Notes under the pieces: model-generated
Databases searched by the model: none
What the model was told of the DNA's origin: nothing
Seen by the model: the letters and a program-made list of their open reading frames with translations, nothing else
Source of the DNA: Litoditis marina
Taxonomy: Eukaryota; Nematoda; Chromadorea; Rhabditida; Rhabditidae
Reading direction: 5' to 3'
Length of the DNA stretch: 64,000 nt
Assembly: GCA_964036275.1 (NCBI GenBank)
Contig: OZ038434.1
Coordinates: 22,557,879-22,621,878 of the forward strand
Shown here: one piece after another, positions 36,222 to 47,000 of the stretch
Position numbering within the stretch: the first letter of the stretch is position 1
How the letters are laid out: each line of letters starts with the position of its first letter
Position numbers and translations under genes: made by a program

Positions 36222-37160
36222 TCATTCTCGAAATGCCTTCACTTGGTTGCTGTGCAACGTTTTGGTTTTGCCTTTCTCACTTTTCAATACCAAATTTGGA
36301 TAATCTAACGCAATTATTGTGTGTGGTTCGCTGAAGAGCGGTACAATTTTGTTTGCGCGATTTTGGCGAATCAGAACTTTGTCTCCAATTTTGTAATCTG
36401 AAAACTTTGCTCGCTTCCTCAAATCGTACGGTTTTTTCTGTACTTCTTGAGCTTGCACAATTTTGCTTTCAGTTAGTTTCCATACGTTTTCTAGATTTCG
36501 TCTCAGATTCTCGACATAGTTGGTCTCGTCAAAGTATCTTGGAAGTGGAAGTTGCCATCGCAAGTGAAAAGGTGAGTTAGCTTCTCTACCATACATCAAA
36601 AAGAACGGGGAACGCTTTGTTACTGTGTTTTCGGCGCTATTATACGCATGCACAAGGATTTGCAAACTATCGTCCCACTCGTTCACCTTTTCATTGGTTA
36701 CTTGCGTTATCAATTCTTCAATTGTTCTGTTCATACGCTCGACCTGACCATTAGCCTGATGGTGGTACGCAGTAGATGTTTTATGCGTCACCCCCAAAGC
36801 TTCTAATGCTTTCCGAAAATCTCCGCTCATGTAGTTGCTTCCAAGGTCTGTGACCAAAATTTCTGGTGTGCCTAGTTTTGATACGAACCGATCGACAAAT
36901 GCCTTGATTGTTGTGGTAGCTTTCTGGTCTGCCAGCGGTTCTGCTGTCAAATATTTGGTGAATGCATCAACCAAAACTAGTATATAGCGATTTCCGTTGA
37001 TTGTTTGTGGTAAAGGACCAATGAAATCACTATGCACACGTTGTAGAGGGCGATTCGGATTGTCGAAATTGCTTAACGGTTCAGTGTTGTAGTTATTCGG
37101 TGATTTGTTTCGCTGGCGAATTTCGCATTTACTGACAACTTTTGTAATGTCATTTCTCAT
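36222..37160 (-). CDS. Ty3/Gypsy-type integrase
   Basis: The ORF encodes an integrase: the end of the zinc-binding region (C-E-I-R; the second Cys of the usual CxxC is Arg), then a DDE core with D in VHSDFIGP, D in LVTDLGSNY and E in GQVERMNRT, then the carboxyl DNA-binding part (YKIGDKVLIRQ). Its stop is followed by AT-rich sequence with no clear 3' LTR. The preceding ORF reaches its stop at 37150 after aligning in a different frame: a one-base break near 37170-37180, beside a T6 run, separates the HH and CC halves of the zinc finger. The intact element would read both as one polyprotein. Confidence 0.9.
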   Translation of the reverse strand: MRNDITKVVSKCEIRQRNKSPNNYNTEPLSNFDNPNRPLQRVHSDFIGPLPQTINGNRYILVLVDAFTKYLTAEPLADQKATTTIKAFVDRFVSKLGTPEILVTDLGSNYMSGDFRKALEALGVTHKTSTAYHHQANGQVERMNRTIEELITQVTNEKVNEWDDSLQILVHAYNSAENTVTKRSPFFLMYGREANSPFHLRWQLPLPRYFDETNYVENLRRNLENVWKLTESKIVQAQEVQKKPYDLRKRAKFSDYKIGDKVLIRQNRANKIVPLFSEPHTIIALDYPNLVLKSEKGKTKTLHSNQVKAFRE

Positions 37161-38997
37161 ATTTTTCCAGAAAAAACATATTCTTGATCAGCGCCAATGT
37201 TTTCGCGATTCCCAAATGCGCTGAACCGAATTTTGATACATGAACTGCCTCAATAATTTGGAATCTGATATTGGATTGATTTGGGATAACGATTTGGGGT
37301 GGTTTTCCCAAGTGTGGTGAAATATGATGTAGTAAGTCGTTCAAAATCGCAAACTCATCATACTGATCAGATCCATTTGCTTGATTCAAGTATTCTTTGA
37401 CATTTTGTATTTCATCACACTGTCTTTGACTTTCAATGATGTCTTCACGAGTAATTTTCTGAAAATTTTGCAGGTCATCGATAGTCAGTGACATGACGCG
37501 CTCAGCTTGGGTTGGAGATGGTAGTGGAAGATATCTACTCAACGCGTCGGCAACGACATTTTTCTTACCAGGTCTGTACTGTATTTCAATATCATACTGT
37601 TGCAGAGCTATTTGATATTTAGCCAATCGGCCCGTCAAATCCTTCCTATATAGTAGAGACTTGAGTGGGGAATGGTCTGTGATCACAATAGTCTTCGCAC
37701 CGTCAATGTATGGAGAAAATTTCTTAACAGCTGCGACCAGTCCTAACGCTTCTAATTCGATGGCAGGATAGCGTTGTTCATGTTTGTTCAACGTGCGACT
37801 GAAATACGAAACAATTTTTTCCTTGCCGTGATCGCCTTGTTTCAAAACTGCGCCGATGCCTACTCCTGAGGCGTCAGTTTCGATGACAAAAGGTTTACCT
37901 AGCTTAGGAGCGATCAAAATTGGGGCTGATGTCAATGCCTTTTTGAGCTGTTCGAATGCTTCTTTTTGCTTATCAGTCCAGACGAACTCTGCATCTTTTC
38001 TCGTGAGGTCAAATAGGGGACCGGCTAGTTGCGAATAATTTTGGATAAAACGGCGGAAAAAGGAAGTCATTCCTAGAAAGGCTCTGACTTCGGTTAGCGT
38101 TCTAGGTGTTGGATATTCATCAATAGAACGAGTTTTCTCGGGGTTTGGTCTAATACCGTCCGCACTTAGGATAAATCCTAGAAACTTTACTTCGCTACGT
38201 GCCAGCATACATTTTTGAGGTTTCAATTTCATACCTATTTGCTCAATTTTCTCGAAAATTTCATTCAAGTCTTTCAAGTGTTCCTCAGCTGTGTCTGAAG
38301 TCACAATCAAATCATCTAGATAGACAAACAGACGCGCTTTCACTTCCTTTTTCAAGTCGTTCATTATTTTCTGAAACGTGCGAGGAGCCGTGGAAAGACC
38401 CATTGGCATTTTCAGGTATTCGAAAGTGCCTAGATAACAGCAAAAAGCGGTTCTTTCCGTATGTTCTTCTTCCATAGGAATTTGATGAAATCCAGAGGAA
38501 AAGTCCATAGTGCTATATAGCTGCTTATTTGCGCACAAGTCAACAATATCTTTAATATTAGGAAGTACGGACTGAGTTGGTTTTGTGATTGCGTTTAAGT
38601 GACGAAAATCTGTGGTAAACCTCCAGCTCTTTTTGTCAGCCTTTCTAACCAAAACTATTGGAGCTGCGAAGGGAGAGTCAGAAGGTCGGATGATTTGTTG
38701 TTTTATCATCTCTTCAATTTGCCTCTCAACTTCCGCTCGTTTTTCTAACGGAATTCGATAAACTTTCGCTGCTGGAATTTGCGCTTCATTCACCAAATCG
38801 ATGCGATGTCTTATTGGTCCGTTATACGTGCCTAATTTACCATCTGCACCAATGAACGCGTTAGAATGTGCACGAATAATTCCTCGAAGTTGTTCTTTTT
38901 GATTCTCAGTTAGCTTAGCTTTCGAGAGATCCACTTCTTTAGAGACATCGTAATTTGGATTGACTTCCATAGTGAATTGGGAAAGATCTTTTCCCAA
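37150..38997 (-). CDS. Ty3/Gypsy reverse transcriptase and RNase H
   Basis: The 615-residue ORF contains the RT palm with FVYLDDLIV (catalytic YLDD), the upstream MPMGLSTAP and TDFRHLNAIT blocks, the thumb/connection, then RNase H with ETDASGVGIGAV, and ITDHSPLK, LLYRKDLTGRLAKY and ADALSRY, then the HH half of the integrase zinc finger. There is no ATG at its start; it overlaps the protease ORF by 88 bp in the -1 frame, as expected of ribosomal frameshifting. A 9-bp stem with a 5-base loop (ATTGGGAAA...TTTCCCAAT) lies in the overlap near 38980-39000. All catalytic residues seen are intact. Confidence 0.93.
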   Translation of the reverse strand: MGKDLSQFTMEVNPNYDVSKEVDLSKAKLTENQKEQLRGIIRAHSNAFIGADGKLGTYNGPIRHRIDLVNEAQIPAAKVYRIPLEKRAEVERQIEEMIKQQIIRPSDSPFAAPIVLVRKADKKSWRFTTDFRHLNAITKPTQSVLPNIKDIVDLCANKQLYSTMDFSSGFHQIPMEEEHTERTAFCCYLGTFEYLKMPMGLSTAPRTFQKIMNDLKKEVKARLFVYLDDLIVTSDTAEEHLKDLNEIFEKIEQIGMKLKPQKCMLARSEVKFLGFILSADGIRPNPEKTRSIDEYPTPRTLTEVRAFLGMTSFFRRFIQNYSQLAGPLFDLTRKDAEFVWTDKQKEAFEQLKKALTSAPILIAPKLGKPFVIETDASGVGIGAVLKQGDHGKEKIVSYFSRTLNKHEQRYPAIELEALGLVAAVKKFSPYIDGAKTIVITDHSPLKSLLYRKDLTGRLAKYQIALQQYDIEIQYRPGKKNVVADALSRYLPLPSPTQAERVMSLTIDDLQNFQKITREDIIESQRQCDEIQNVKEYLNQANGSDQYDEFAILNDLLHHISPHLGKPPQIVIPNQSNIRFQIIEAVHVSKFGSAHLGIAKTLALIKNMFFLEKYEK

Positions 38998-40514
38998 TGT
39001 GCTTCAGGTGGAACATATGGACTATGGTGCCAATTTTCTTCTTTTGCTACTACCGAAAAAACATGCGAGTTTGGATCAATTTCAGAAGCTATTCCTATTC
39101 TCGTATTTTTGTAGAGTTTTGTTTCAGTAGCTGACGGGTTGATGATTTTCACGAAACAAGTACCGTTTTTATTAGGTTTCACCAAAGTTCTACCTACCAT
39201 GTACATCTGTTCATCATCTCTTTTGCTATCTTCTATCAGATATTCTTTACCTTCACGAAAAAAATTCTCGTCAAGCGAGATTTCCACGACGTTTTCGGTA
39301 CGTTTTGGTAGTATAGTAGTTTCAGTCAGCCTAACATAGTGTGTCGTGTCAGTATCTTGCTCGAGCTCAATAGCGTTGATGAGTGGACTAATTTCGTGGC
39401 CAATCTGCACTGTTCTGTTAATGAAATCGATCGACAGGCGGTGACCCTGCTGATTTACGACGCGCATAAAATCTGCTCCTATAAGCGCGGGGGCGGGGCA
39501 CGCCGCGTCCTCAGACACTTTGAACTTATGGTAGTATGCGTATCTTCCTATCATCACTTCTAGATTTATAGTGCCTAGGAATTTGAACGAAGATCCGTTA
39601 GCCGTTTTTGCTACTACATTGCTTGCATTTTCGTTCAATTTTGATTCAAGTTGCATTTCTCGTAGAGTAGATAGACTTATATAGGATACACTTGCTCCTG
39701 TGTCCAACAAACATTTGAATGGTTTTCTATTCAGAAATGCTGTTAGATAGGGTAATACATTCCTGTTCTCTTGTAGATTACAAACTATGGTGTATACCTC
39801 AGGAAGTGTATACGCTTTACACAGGGCTACATATTCTTCCATTTCGCGATTTGGAGTTTGTTCACAGTTTTGACCTTCAGAATCTGTCAGACTACCTTTT
39901 TCGATTTGATCTTCAAAATTTACATGGTGAACTGACAGTGCTTTTCTCATCAAAGTAGGTGATTTCGAAACTATTTCCATGGATTGTGAGGTCAGTTTAG
40001 AGATAGTCCATCGTTTAATGAGGCAATATGATGTTAAGCATAATGTGATGGTAAATATGCCTATTAACGCAATAATGACTATGACCCACACAATTGATGT
40101 TACTAAATCTTGGATACTAGATTCGATCTCAGCCGCTAATTGATTGTAAATGTCACTCAAAGGTTTTCCTACATCGTTCTTTTGTGCAGTTTCTCGCAAC
40201 GCAATTTGGGTTGGGGATAGCAAAGCCATCGTCATGGTTTTCCTATACGGGCAAACTGATGGCATTTCTACCTTATTCCAAACGATCACGTACTCATTCT
40301 TTTTACAGAAATCTTTTTCAAGTGTACATCCACTTACATCACCTAGGTCAGAGGATATCAGTACACCATCAATCGATTCAATTTTTCCTTTCTCAACTAC
40401 TGCCATTTTACTGGTGACCACTTTCGTACCGAAGTAGGGCAGAGTTTCATTCTTTTCTCTTATGGTTTCCGATACCTTAACACCATTCACTAATTTTCTC
40501 AGTGGTTTTGTCTC
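38910..40514 (-). CDS. Envelope-like membrane segment fused to aspartic protease (partial, runs into gap)
   Basis: The frame is open from the N gap. Counting from the GTG at 40490, residues 1-130 are a Cys-containing ectodomain-like segment, 131-160 are a strong transmembrane helix (SIVWVIVIIALIGIFTITLC), followed by a basic stop-transfer (IKRW) and a linker. The retropepsin motif LLDTGAS is at 261-267, with a later IGADF element. The ORF then overlaps the RT ORF in the -1 frame. The layout resembles the carboxyl end of a class II/phlebovirus-type glycoprotein preceding protease, but the fusion domain would lie in the gap and cannot be seen. In usual Gypsy elements env follows integrase. The gap length is a nominal 200, so the true missing part is unknown. 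Confidence 0.75.
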   Translation of the reverse strand, partial: ETKPLRKLVNGVKVSETIREKNETLPYFGTKVVTSKMAVVEKGKIESIDGVLISSDLGDVSGCTLEKDFCKKNEYVIVWNKVEMPSVCPYRKTMTMALLSPTQIALRETAQKNDVGKPLSDIYNQLAAEIESSIQDLVTSIVWVIVIIALIGIFTITLCLTSYCLIKRWTISKLTSQSMEIVSKSPTLMRKALSVHHVNFEDQIEKGSLTDSEGQNCEQTPNREMEEYVALCKAYTLPEVYTIVCNLQENRNVLPYLTAFLNRKPFKCLLDTGASVSYISLSTLREMQLESKLNENASNVVAKTANGSSFKFLGTINLEVMIGRYAYYHKFKVSEDAACPAPALIGADFMRVVNQQGHRLSIDFINRTVQIGHEISPLINAIELEQDTDTTHYVRLTETTILPKRTENVVEISLDENFFREGKEYLIEDSKRDDEQMYMVGRTLVKPNKNGTCFVKIINPSATETKLYKNTRIGIASEIDPNSHVFSVVAKEENWHHSPYVPPEAHWEKIFPNSLWKSIQITMSLKKWISRKLS

Positions 40515-40714
40515 NNNNNNNNNNNNNNNNNNNNNNNNNNNNNNNNNNNNNNNNNNNNNNNNNNNNNNNNNNNNNNNNNNNNNNNNNNNNNNNNNNNNNN
40601 NNNNNNNNNNNNNNNNNNNNNNNNNNNNNNNNNNNNNNNNNNNNNNNNNNNNNNNNNNNNNNNNNNNNNNNNNNNNNNNNNNNNNNNNNNNNNNNNNNNN
40701 NNNNNNNNNNNNNN
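40515..40714. other. Assembly gap (200 N)
   Basis: Exactly 200 N, a conventional fixed-length scaffold gap, inside the retroelement. The order and orientation of the two flanking contigs rest on scaffolding. Confidence 1.
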
Positions 40715-41031
40715 AATCAAAGCAATCACCAAGATATTAGGAATAAACTGAGTCCCCAAACGGATCATTAAATAGTTTCTACGCTTCTAAAGTTACATTT
40801 GATGTCAACAGTGTTAATATTGATAACATATGTATCTAATTTGGCTTGGTTCACATTACTAAAAACGTTATTTTCATATGTAACAACACTAATTTGAGAA
40901 ATGTTCTGTACTACACAAAGTTGTAGTCCTCTCCGAATCTTTTTTGGTCCTTTCGTGTGCAAGCAGAACAGCTGTGACCATGACTTAAGATTACACGAGT
41001 TCAATGTTTCTGCTTCAGTCGAGTTATTCAT
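40715..41031 (-). CDS. Retroelement 5' side: short ORF and start of the envelope-like ORF
   Basis: An ORF from the ATG at 41031 encodes 87 residues with several Cys and ends at 40768 in TAATG, where the stop overlaps the ATG of a second ORF. That second ORF begins MIRLGTQFIPNILVIALI, signal-peptide-like, and runs into the gap in the direction of the envelope-like segment. The upstream ORF is not recognisable as Gag. No 5' LTR is present before the host exon at 41048, so the element is 5' truncated or mis-joined here. Confidence 0.5.
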
Positions 41032-41047
41032 CAGTTTTCATTTTCAG

Positions 41048-44000
41048 GCTCAGTTCAAGATGTTCGAGTGAACGGGGTCTCAGCCGTGTTGCACAATATC
41101 CCCAATGTGGAAGTGGAGGGTTTGGGCAGAATAAATCGGCTGGAGAATGTTTTGGAGGTATAGTTCCGGTCATTCCTACGGAAACTTGGCAGCGTGCCAA
41201 TGAATATTCCGGGATATTTTCACCACTTTCGAGCTGTAAAAAACTGCAAATCTCTGTTAGCGGTTGTTCAGTTTCATAATAACATGTAAACGGAACTTTC
41301 GTTAGGAAACTCATGCTTTCTCTGAGTAATCGGCATCCAAACATTTTGGCACGATGCCAACGGCTCTCAGTAGGAAATAAAACGAACTATATGTTGAGTC
41401 CACGTATTACCGAGATAGAGTATTTCTTAAACGAAAGATTCGCCCGAGGAAAGAATTCAATAGAACAATTCGTACAAGTCTCTCTGCGGTGACAAAGTCA
41501 ACGTGAAGACGAACAGCTTCGAGTGAGCCTCATTTGAAAAACATAACTGAGAAATGTAAAGCTGCTACACTGTCCTTAATCTTCAACTGCCCATTTTAAA
41601 ATAGAATAGAATAGAATAGAATAGAATAGAATAAAATAGAACTTTAGTTCCAAACCTAACAATGTGGAAGTGGGAACAATAAATCACGACTAACAATAAT
41701 TTGTGGATCACTCAGAATCATCTTCAGGGTTCCATCTCTGACGATGTATGCTCGAGGAGTGATTTGTGTGTGCGTGGTTCGTGTCACAACACCTTCAACG
41801 ACTTTGAATGTTCTTGTGAGCTAGGGTGAGTGTGTTTACTGTTCATTTGAGCTTTTAAAGCAATGTGGCGTAATTGGTTCCCTTTTCATATTAATTGGCC
41901 ATCTTATCGGGTTTTGGTAGTTCAATAACCATGTGTACCAACACTTTCTCTACTTAAATAGCCGTTTAGCTGAAACCAAGAGGTGCCTTGCGCTCCATGG
42001 CTGATTACCTCCCTCCAACGCAAATGCGCTACAAAAATCATGTTTATTTTTGGAAAATTTAATCACAATTCATTGGCCGAGATTCGAAAACTTGGTTTTC
42101 TAGGCGCATTCGCGTCGAGTCTACTGAATTAACCGTGGAGCGCGAAGCACGAGATTTGGTTTCTGTCAGACCACCTTTAAATCAAATAAAAAAGATAGAA
42201 TACAAGAGAAAGACATAGAACCAACTTTTATGAGGATTCTGCCTGTTCAGATCAAAAGGTTTTGCTTACCTGTTTTTCTACCTCGATGTTTTCAGGTACT
42301 ACGGTAGACATTGTGATCAAAAGGACTACTGTATCACGTCTCCGTGCCCAGCCAGTGGAAACTGTCAGAATGTGGGCGGCGGTTACATTTGTGAGTTCGT
42401 TTTTAAGTGGGACGATCAACTACTGATTATCTGAGCTTCGACCATTTAACTGTAAAAAATAGACAATTTTTCCAAAAAAGAAATGAACACCGAATATTTT
42501 CCATTAGTGTCCATTCTCCATTAAATATTAGTGTCAAATTTATAGATTATTGTCTCTCACCGGGAATCGAACCTGGGAACAACATATTTGTAGCTAGACG
42601 CTAACCACTGCGCTACAAGAGTCCATAGCCGATATGTTTTGTCCGTACAGAGCGAAAATTGAGATATACAGTACCCTCGAGCCTTTCCGTTGGCGACGAC
42701 TATATCACTAATCAATTTTAGGTACCTCCCCAGCCACCTTTGTGTCCAACAGTCGACTCGGCTACGAACTACAGACGAGCACCGGAATAGAAGTCGAATC
42801 TATCGAATTCTCAATTAGAACGCATTCGGAAAAAGCGAGAATTCTTTCTTTGGTAAGATATTTTACATATTCACGGTTTTTACATCAAATAAAGTGGTTG
42901 GCGTGATAAAACTGTTAGAAGAACAGTTCGAGACTTGATAGTCTGTAATGTTTGTTTCTCGAAAAAAGTTCAGAAAAATGTAATCATCAGGTACAGGTAG
43001 CAAACTACGGGTAGGCTCACTGACTGTGCGCAATATTTTCCATCAAGCCAGTTCATGAAACACGGAGAGTTATTGATTTTCATTCCAGAATGCTGCGAGT
43101 GGTCCGTTTTTGATCTCCCTAGTCCATCGTCAACTAGTAATCACCACCTCCTCCCCCTTCACTATCAGGAAAACAATTGCTGACGGAAAATGGAACCATA
43201 TCGAAATTCGCGGTCATATTCTAAAGATTAACAACGCCAGCTACGGTGGGTACACTTTCTGCTGTGTAAAATCATAAGCAATTCTAAATTGATCAACACG
43301 TGTAGACATTCAACATAGTGCTGAGATGAAACGTGAATGTTCCTGTTACATCACCTTTTGTTTTTGTAGCCCACTTCGGCATTACGGTCAAAAACTGTAC
43401 TTCAAACAAACGTATCGAGTGTGTGTAGAAACTTCATCAAAACTTCTGCGAAAACCCCAAAATTTACTTTCAGGTCTCCCTCACTCGCTTTCTCTGCCGT
43501 CCAAGTTTTCCTCTGCGTCTCTGACTCTCGGTTCAGCCGGTCCAGTACCATCCTTCGAGGGATGTATTCAGTCGGTGAGAGTTGGCGATCTGCCCAAACT
43601 CTCTTTCTATCGCGAGGACGAACTTCAAATACCGAAAAATTTGACCTACTGGAAGGCAACCGAAAGAAAGCAGGTGAGAAATTACCCACGTCTGAATGAA
43701 ATTTTCACTTCTGGAACTTTAGGGATGTCCAACTAAACAGTAAATGAGGAAACTCACAGTCAAACTGTGTACAAGCCAGAACGTAGGTGTAAATTACATA
43801 CATTTGAGAATTTCTAATGCGGCTAATATTGCGGAGAAAGTTTTTTCATGGTCTATAAGAAGACATTAGGAAACATTTTTGAGCTTTTAAAATTTTTCGG
43901 GAAACTCAGATTATAGCGGAGCGGATTCTTTAACTAGAATGTTTGGAGTGTGGATATTGGAGTCGCTAGTAATGCAACGTTGGATGAACTCACAAGTTTC

Positions 44001-47000
44001 GTTTCCCCTACAACAGTGAACAAATGCATGTTTATTTTACGTGAATTCACAGAAACTCGCGTGGAGTGATTTCACTCAAATCCAAAAACCTCGACTTGTA
44101 CACGTGACTTCTCAAGTACACGTGACTTTTCAAGTACACGTGACTTTTCAAGGTGACCTCCTCCTGCCTCTCATCTCATCAATGTGGCGCCTTCTCACCG
44201 TGTCTCAACAGTGCCGAATGTGTGGACGAATGGAATAGGGTAACCTGTAAATGTGCGCCCGGCTTCAAGGGAAGTCGCTGCGAGACCAATATCAACGAAT
44301 GTCTCGGAATGGACTGCGGACACGGGTACTGTATCGACGGCATCAATGACTATAGGTGAGGAATTATATCCTTCTCCTATGTTCCAGTATTTATTTGTTT
44401 TGTTTCCGTCAAACTACCAACTCAGGACGGGATCAACTTCTAAATATATATGATCTACAAATATCAATAGCAAGGGGATCAAAGTACAAACACGGCGAAC
44501 GGGGCAAAATACACCGTATCGATTTTTCATCTGTCGTTAGACATTAGCAAACGTTAGTAGTCTCAGATGGAATGGCGAGAGAACATAACATGTCTAAAAA
44601 CTTTTTTAAACATATTTAATTTTGTTAACTCTTTTTGTTTCTATTCTGTAGGTTTGACAACAAGAATTATAATTAGTGTTTCAGATGTCAGTGTGACGCG
44701 GGATTCACGGGATTCGCCTGCGACGTGGGCATCGACTTTTGCACCGAGATTCCGTGTAAGAACAACGGCATCTGCGAGGTGCGGAATGGCACGTTTTCCT
44801 GTGAATGCACGGAGGGATGGACGGGCAACAGCTGTGAGATAGAGGTATAGGTTATGTCAAACCGGAGTGGACAGCGTACGGTCAATTTAGAAGGGGCGGG
44901 GTTTGGCGAGCCGCCAACTAATCTGCGTATCTGTGATCTGCACACTCTCTCGTCTGCGGGCAAACAATCAACGACCGCTCGCCCCGCATCGCTCAATCAA
45001 TCGAGCCTTCTGCTGTCTTTCTCGGGAAATGGAGACTATTGGAAAGGGTTGTGCTGAGGAATTGTTCATTAGACTTGCAGAGCCGCTGGAGCAATGGTCA
45101 AAAGATTGTGAACTAGGAAATATGAGATTTTCTACATGTAGGCACTATAGTATATTATATAGCTTTATGTTTCTACAAGAAGTTTTCTAGAATTGAATAT
45201 ATTATTTATTCATTGAAAAAAAATTCAAAAATGAATCTTCGAATAATGCAGTCATTGTATTATTGTTCACTCCAGATTCCTCGCTCGTGCTCTCCTTCTC
45301 CCTGTCAGAACGGAGGCATCTGCCAAAACAGTGCGGTTAGTGTGGATTCTTTATTTCTGCGCTTTTTTTGTTGTTTTAGATAGTAAAAATCTTCTCAAAG
45401 GCACAATTCGTTATGTTTGAATAAACTGAAAACCAAGTTGTCAAACTACAATACTTTGCAGTCGATTGAAGTTGAAAACTGTGTAATTTGTGTAAATTGT
45501 CCACACTAATTGTTTCAGAATACCAAAATCACGAGAACAATAAGTACCACAACGAAGAAAAACAATGAATCCTAAATAATCACACGATAAAAAGTCCGTT
45601 TCAGAAAGGAATTTGGTGTCGGTGCCGTCCCGGTTTTCCGGAAATTTCTGTGAGATTTCTAACGATCCGTGTTCCAATCGACCGTGTCAGAACGGAGTCT
45701 GCCACAGAAGCAGAAATGGGTACACGTGTACCTGTGAATCTGGTGAGTTCAATGAGAAAAATATTACAGAAATCAGACTATTCGATTCAGAAAAGTTTCT
45801 GAAGAAGTCGGACCGAAATGTATCCCCACATTCAAACACGTTTTTTGTTGCTTATACGTTTTCGAGAAGTTTTTGTTTGTGTTTCACGACAATTAACTTT
45901 ACTTCGTGAATCAGTATGTCCTTTCTGGATACATTACCGTGATTATGAAATGTTGACGTAAAATAATAAAATTACACACGTGCGAATTGAACTTACAGGA
46001 TACACGGGACATAACTGCGCCGAACCAATCGATTTCTGCACCCGTGACACGTGTGGCGGCAAGGGAACGTGTCGACCCGTGTGGAACAGCACGTTTTGTA
46101 GCTGTGACAAGGTATTGCCATATTCATAATGTGAATATGATATGGTTATTATGAACACACTTCGAAAGGGTCACTATTCTTGTTGCTCTTTTGTAATGAT
46201 TTGGTCAGCTGGCAAGTCAACTGGCAAAGCAATAACTGCCTACAAGCAAAGATTTTGTCTCTACCTTGTTCGTGAATTGAACACGCTCTCCTAGAAAAAG
46301 AGTAAGAGTTTTAATCACCTCATCCATAGTCACTGAATAGTGAATATTACAACACATAACAAACATACAATTGGTCAAACCTGTTGATGAAGTTTCGCTT
46401 CCTACGGCACCTTCTCAGAACGATTGGCGCCAATTTTCTTCGATTGGCCAGCTGGCGAGAGAGTGTGCAGATCAAAGAGGCCGCAGACATCTGAGTCTCT
46501 CTGATCTGCACACTCTCTCGGTCAGCCAATAAAAAAGTGGCTGGCCGTTGCTCAGAACGATTGGCGCCAATTTTCTGCGATTGGCCAGCTACAAAAGCGA
46601 GAGAGTGTGGAGGTCAATGAGGCGCAGAAATTGGCGTCTCTCTGACCTGCGCACTCTCTCGTCGAGGCCGCTACAATAGTGGCTGGCCAATTGGCTGGGA
46701 ATTGTCTGAGTTGCCCCGATTCCAGTCTTGGCGCGGCGCCAACTGTGACCAGGACGTAGACGAGTGTCTGACTATTCCCTGTCAAAACGACGCCAAATGC
46801 GTCAATCAACAGCCCGGATTTGGATGTGAATGTCGCAAGTACTACATGGGTACGTTTTGTGGAATTTTTCAATATAGTCGTCGCCAGCGGAAAGGTGAGA
46901 GGGTACTGTATATCTCAATTTCCGCTGTGTACGGACAGATGTCTTCTATTTCGAACCCAATCAGATATATCATCTCGTAGCGCAGTGGATATCCCCCAGC

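Noticed and set aside
42543..42625. tRNA gene on the minus strand
   Set aside because: A- and B-box-like motifs exist, but the arms do not fold into a full cloverleaf, and the segment is part of a repeat family.
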